NCBI RefSeq assembly: GCF_001949145.1
Contig: NW_019091574.1
Span: forward strand, 219,722 to 230,384
Origin: Acanthaster planci
Lineage: Eukaryota; Echinodermata; Asteroidea; Valvatida; Acanthasteridae
Direction of reading: 5' to 3'
DNA: 10,663 bases
The translations under genes were made by a program, and so were the position numbers. The notes under the pieces were generated by a model. That model was not told the DNA's origin and searched no databases. It worked only from the letters and a program-made list of their open reading frames with translations. Position 1 is the stretch's first letter, and the number at the start of each line of letters is the position of its first letter. Below are positions 7,476 through 10,663 of the stretch, one piece after another.

Positions 7476-7617
7476 TTAAAATGTCCAGTCGGTTTCAAAG
7501 TCCTTGATGGCATTCACGAAAGAGAGCACCTTGCTGTTGGCAGTGTGCACTGCACGCCCCTTCTCTCTCTTTCTCTTAGCTTTCGTACCCCTTTCAGGAT
7601 TGATACCAAGGAGACAG
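7476..7617 (-). pseudogene. Last exon of the zinc-finger pseudogene: INPERGTK motif and stop
   Basis: This piece is found by reading the minus strand after a clean acceptor (TTTTTCATCCACAG, ending at 7618). The frame gives CLLGINPERGTKAKRKREKG, then NSKVLSFVNAIKDFE and WTF, and ends in TAA at 7476-7478. INPERGTK followed by a Lys/Arg-rich run and a K-V-L-S-x-V block is the C-terminal signature of the family as I recall it. The basic run could be a nuclear localisation signal. This piece has no internal damage. It contains too few codons before its stop to stand alone as a gene. Confidence 0.7.
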
Positions 7618-8103
7618 CTGTGGATGAAAAACTATATTCACTATAACTATATTCACATGACTGAAACACCTTCCTAAACATACATGTACATGTAACTTTG
7701 TTCCTTCTTGTGGTGTACCTGACAGGACCACAGATCTCTAGTTCTCAGAACCACACTTCTTTTAGATTTGTTCCATCAAAAACCTTACACAAAGCCTAGC
7801 CTCCACCTTACCAAAAACTGGGATTATCTGCAACGGATTGCACAAAATTTAAAGAATCAAGTGGGTGATCCCCATTACATGAGCAAATCCCAGTGCCCAC
7901 AGATGTCAAAACTTTGCAGCATGGTGGTGAAATACACAACATGCCAAACCTTTTCAAATGTGCATTTGCCAGTCAACACATCATGAGGGTGTTTCAAACC
8001 AATGAAACATTTATTACATGTAAATACCATGACTACCAAGTTGTAAACAAGTATACCATTTTTTGTATAGCGCTCATTTTAACTCAAAGAATATTTTGCA
8101 TAC

Positions 8104-8277
8104 CGCTGCACAGGTTCAAGAGTGGCTTGTTTCGGATGCCTGGATACTCCGCATTGAAGTTGAAGAAGGCAGCCACAAGCATGCACAGAGCCTGGAAGGG
8201 TGATGGGATTGATCTGTTGACAATGATTGTCTTGTCAATGGCAAGCATAAACGTCTTTGCAGTTAAAGCAGATGAAC
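8104..8277 (-). pseudogene. Exon 4 of the zinc-finger pseudogene: FNFN-YP segment
   Basis: A good acceptor (TTTTTTGATTCATGCCAG) precedes 8277, and GTATGC follows 8104. The 174-bp exon encodes SALTAKTFMLAIDKT, SPFQALCMLVAAFFNFN and AEYPG, resembling the helical segment before the C-terminal motif in the family as I recall it. Using the GT at 8103-8102, the exon ends one base out of frame with the next piece. Using the weaker GTGCAG at an earlier position restores the frame but shortens the segment. A lost G at the junction is the simplest explanation and fits the other lesions. The plus-strand frame covering this span is a shadow. Confidence 0.6.
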
Positions 8278-8482
8278 CTGGCATGAATCAAAAAAGCGAA
8301 ATTAGGGTTATTACATAGTATTTGTTCAATGTCAGGGAAGGTCAAAAGCTAGTGAAAAACCAATTCCACTTTGAGGAGGGGTCAAATTCAATGACTGTAT
8401 TTAGACAAAAAACAAAGAGGTAAAGCACATGGGGCGACGTTTGTGGGGTAACCCTGTCAAAGTGAACCCCACCCCTTCCCAC

Positions 8483-9037
8483 TCTTGCACAGAAGAACCA
8501 GTTGCATTTGGTCTATTGCCGATCTGACATAGGCATGGAGGTTACCCATAGACACATAAACAGCTAAAATTTATGCTTCTTTTTTCCTGAGCCTAAGGGA
8601 TTGGCCACTTCGAAAGCATCCTGGAATAATACCAACTTTAGGTCAGTGTCAGATGAATTTAAGAACTTATTGCCTTTGAACACTTTTCCATCCTTGAAAT
8701 CTCCTAAAATATCTACTTGTTGAGACTCAGGGTTGCTGTTGGTAAAACACAGCATGTTTGCTTGAATAGAAGGGTCTTTCAGGAGCGCCTTCAAAGTTTC
8801 TTTCAAAGGTACATTGTGAAAGCAAATTGATTTTTGCCTACTGTCCTTACCCAGACACAACGACACAGGACTTACATATCTACAGTTGTCTTGGTAGTAC
8901 ATTTTCCTTGTGTATGCCCACCTCAAACTACCTGACTGTTTCTCCACGGCTTGTTTCCAGTAATTATTTGCAAGTAACTCACTGACCACTTGTCTAACAC
9001 TACTTTCTCCGAGTCCTTCTTCAAACAATGTTTTCAA
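8483..9037 (-). pseudogene. Exon 3 of the zinc-finger pseudogene: NPLGS-KKKHK region, frameshifted
   Basis: The frame starting LKTLFEEGLGESSVRQVV (TTG, not ATG, at 9037) is offset from the VVEELDNMQ frame upstream, so a frameshift lies at 9035-9041. It continues through RWAYTRKMYYQ, YVSPVSLCLGK, VPLKETLKALLKDPSIQ, DFKDGKVFKGNKF and FQDAFEVANPLGSGKKKHK, all of which I recognise as conserved blocks of the family. It then hits TAG at 8564-8566. Losing one A in the run at 8566-8572 explains this: one frame over, the sequence reads LAVYVSMGNLHAYVRSA and QLVLLC, again conserved. The piece ends near AAGA/GTGGG at about 8483, a poor donor. The function of this region is unknown to me. Confidence 0.7.
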
Positions 9038-9089
9038 CCTGGTACTCTATAGCCAAATCTTGCATGTTATCTAGTTCCTCAACAACAAG

Positions 9090-9470
9090 CTAAATTGTCC
9101 TTTCAGGTACATGACACTTAGCTTGAAGTTTCAAAAGGAAAAGTGCCAAATTAAGTGTGACACTTTCAGTTGGGACAAGAGTATCCAATCCAGTTTCACT
9201 TTCATCAAAAGTCATGCCTGACTTGTCAGATGGCTTCTTGTCACTTTGCACATTTCCAATTTTTTGTTCATCCACAACAGATGGGTCTACAAGAAAATAT
9301 TCTGTGGCTGACCTTTCCCGACGATTTCGGGAAATGTGTGAAGCTAAAGAAGACTTATTACTGAAGCATTTTGAACAGCTAGAAAATGGACATTCAACTC
9401 GTATTCCACAGTCAATATGATGCTTCATGTGCTTAATCATATCACTTTTGTTTTGGATTTTTTTTGTGAC
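9090..9470 (-). pseudogene. Exon 2 of the zinc-finger pseudogene: broken fingers, TAG stop
   Basis: The frame is open from about 9470 (weak AG acceptors) and reads through DMIKHMKHHIDCG, the H-x3-H half of a finger whose Cys pair is not found, then C-x4-C-x12-H in CPFSSCSKCFSNKSSLASH. The expected last zinc ligand is an Arg codon (CGT, 9321-9323), one transition from His CAT. A Ser/Asp/Lys-rich linker follows, then a hydrophobic stretch TLNLALFLLKLQAKCHVPE. The frame ends at TAG (9090-9092), where the family has, in my recollection, Gln (CAG). Beyond it the same frame continues as LVVEELDNMQDLAIEYQ, which is family-like. The TAG is therefore a nonsense change and not the natural end. Confidence 0.65.
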
Positions 9471-9527
9471 TGCTGTGGACTTCGCATTTACTGGGCGTAT
9501 CTATCAGTTCCATACCTCTTAATTTAC

Positions 9528-9719
9528 ATGGTATGTTCGGTATTTGCTGTGATCGCAAGTCACATGACTGTTTAATGAGGAATATGAGGCAAATGATCTT
9601 GAGCACTCTGGGACACCACAAGGGAATCTAAAAGTGTGAACACTTCTGTGAACTCGCCGGTGTGCAGTATATGTCTTCAAGGAGGATGTTGCCTGTGAAC
9701 AAAACTGGCAAATGTACAT
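9528..9719 (-). pseudogene. Exon 1 of the zinc-finger pseudogene: two C2H2 fingers
   Basis: The ATG at 9719 (A at -3) begins MYICQFC. Finger 1 is C4-x2-C7-x12-H20-x3-H24. Finger 2 is C34-x4-C39-x12-H52-x4-H57, with the finger-like core SRSFASYSSLNSH. Both keep all four zinc ligands, so this exon is intact. It probably ends at CAT just before GTAAAT (donor at 9527), since the frame stops 6 bases later. C2H2 fingers of this kind bind nucleic acid in the nucleus. In a transposon-type protein they would be expected to recognise element DNA, which is inference. Confidence 0.7.
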
Positions 9720-10663
9720 GTTTACTATTAAATGTACAAGTGCATACCTTTGGTCTCAATTAGGTCCAGGTGAGTGTCCGTTATCTTTAACCCACCGTCG
9801 TGACCGTTCCTATGAAGGAAACAAAATTTAAATTTACTGAAACAACCATCAAGATAATTTGGCAAGGAGTTCCATACAAAGTCTACGAGACCAGTCTAAC
9901 AAATTCAAAGTACTTTTTTCCGAAAACGTTTAGGCCTAGCCTATAATTTCACAGTGCAAAAACTGACTGGCATTTATAATTCACTATCTACACAGGAAAA
10001 TTAGTTAACTTGTTATGTCATGGAACTATTTTCTGATTTTGTTTGTGTCTTTCGGGGTACACTTTATTGTACATGACATGTAGATATAGCCTAGATTAAA
10101 TCATAACTTAAGAGGGAAGGGGGATTGAATAGGGAGCCGGAAGAAAAAGAAATTGCCCCCACCCCCTGGAGGCTGGAAGAATCCTGGCAACGCCAATGTC
10201 CACCGCTGTGTTCATAAAGCCAAGTAGGCCTGTATGCCAAAAATTTATGGCATGACACATCCAAAATGAACGTTTTTCAAGAAATCCACATCAATTTGTA
10301 CTGGCTAGGGTTCGTATTATGGTAGGGCCTATGCGCGAAGTACATGCAGCCTACATGTACTACCGCAGTAGGCCTAGTACGTATATAGGGCACTGTAGGC
10401 CTAAGGGTACACCCTCATATTTAGGCCAGAAATATGTCCGCCGAGCTCATTAATAAAAGTTATACACATCGAAGTTTTCTATATTAGAGGGTCCTGAGAG
10501 CCATGGAACTGAGGAATTGAAGAAATATGAGACTGGACCTCTGGGCCGGACTCAGGGCTTCCAATTCTGAGCAATTTGGATGCAATCGGGTTTGAAAGTG
10601 GCACTATTTGAGCCGTTTTGCAGAGGGAGGGTTTTTCAAAATGGCTACTTTTCTGGACAGGGC
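9720..10663. other. No gene seen; 5' flank of the pseudogene and beyond
   Basis: No frame has protein-like composition. On the plus strand CAG/GTGAGT at 9767-9775 is a full-consensus splice donor without an identifiable exon. A purine-rich and C-rich stretch (10110-10190) and the TAGGCCTA cluster are the only compositional features. The last 170 bp are GC-balanced but closed in all frames by early stops. Confidence 0.4.
10222..10424. repeat. Cluster of TAGGCCTA-type palindromes
   Basis: AGTAGGCCTG, TAGGGCCTA, AGTAGGCCTAG, TGTAGGCCTAAG and TTAGGCC occur within 200 bp, together with CATGCAGCCTACATGTACTA. A similar motif sits at 9931 (TTAGGCCTAGCCTA). In my recollection dispersed TAGGCCTA is abundant in several marine deuterostome genomes. 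Its function is unknown to me. It serves here mainly as a hint about the host. Confidence 0.45.

Larger units (their letters stand above)
7476..9719 (-). pseudogene. Decayed multi-exon C2H2 zinc-finger gene, possibly transposon-derived
   Basis: Five pieces in the same order and orientation belong to one protein family that I recall as multi-copy in fish and marine invertebrates, although I cannot name it. The order is N-terminal C2H2 fingers, a hydrophobic linker ending LFLLKLQAKCHVPE, a region ending NPLGS-KKKHK then LAVY, a FNFN-YP segment, and a C-terminal INPERGTK motif. The copy kept introns, so it is not a retroposed cDNA. Damage seen: in-frame TAG at 9090-9092, frameshift near 9035-9041, one-base loss near 8566-8572, a zinc-ligand His to Arg change at 9321-9323, and an exon junction out of frame at 8103/7617. 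Only about 210 bp separate the third and fourth pieces, so the large central region that I recall in longer members is absent. Sequencing errors could explain one lesion but not all. Confidence 0.75.

Noticed and set aside
7893-8318. 141-codon plus-strand open frame, one of the longest in the window
   Set aside because: It runs antisense to the fourth exon of the zinc-finger pseudogene, and its composition is not protein-like outside that shadow.
1-10663. tRNA, rRNA or snRNA genes
   Set aside because: Scanning by eye for a tRNA B-box (GGTTCGANTCC) found only partial matches, such as GGGTTCGTATT at 10308, without cloverleaf arms. A tRNAscan/Infernal run would settle it.

Overview
The window looks like intron- and repeat-rich nuclear DNA from an animal. 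Long open frames are scarce. The one recognisable gene is split by GT-AG-type junctions with animal-style C2H2 zinc fingers, and at least half of the window is repeats or mobile-element debris. Clusters of the palindromes TAGGCCTA and TACATGTA fit, in my recollection, a marine deuterostome invertebrate (echinoderm or hemichordate type) or a fish. That is an impression, not an identification.

Layout. 1-457: a 117-codon minus-strand frame of unknown function with a lysine-rich, SAP-like look. 541-837: a fold-back element with two inverted arms of about 100 bp. 1200-1900: a CpG-containing stretch with a perfect CRE, an E-box and an inverted CCAAT box ahead of a possible 71-residue secreted ORF. 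1945-2373: a diverged 88-bp duplication 270 bp apart and a GAGTAC motif cluster. 2513-2664: seven degenerate 21-bp tandem units. 3037-3228: a hairpin, a consensus splice donor and a 17-A tract. 4775-4972: a 198-bp MITE with TTAA target duplications and a large internal palindrome. 5192-5312: three exact-period 40-bp repeats ending in a perfect 22-bp palindrome. 6045-7350: about 17 units of a roughly 78-bp repeat that fall into three subtypes with higher-order order.

7476-9719, minus strand: a decayed copy of a multi-exon zinc-finger gene. I recall its family as a multi-copy, possibly transposon-derived animal family: C2H2 fingers at the N-terminus, an NPLGS-KKKHK motif in the middle, and an INPERGTK motif near the C-terminus. 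This copy carries an in-frame TAG, at least two frameshifts, a zinc-ligand histidine changed to arginine, an out-of-frame exon junction, and no room for the central region that I recall in longer members. It is best read as a pseudogene.

No operon-like or defence-like system is visible. The parts do not work together as a pathway. The noteworthy signals are the structured repeats and the decayed gene. No RNA gene or CRISPR array was found by eye.
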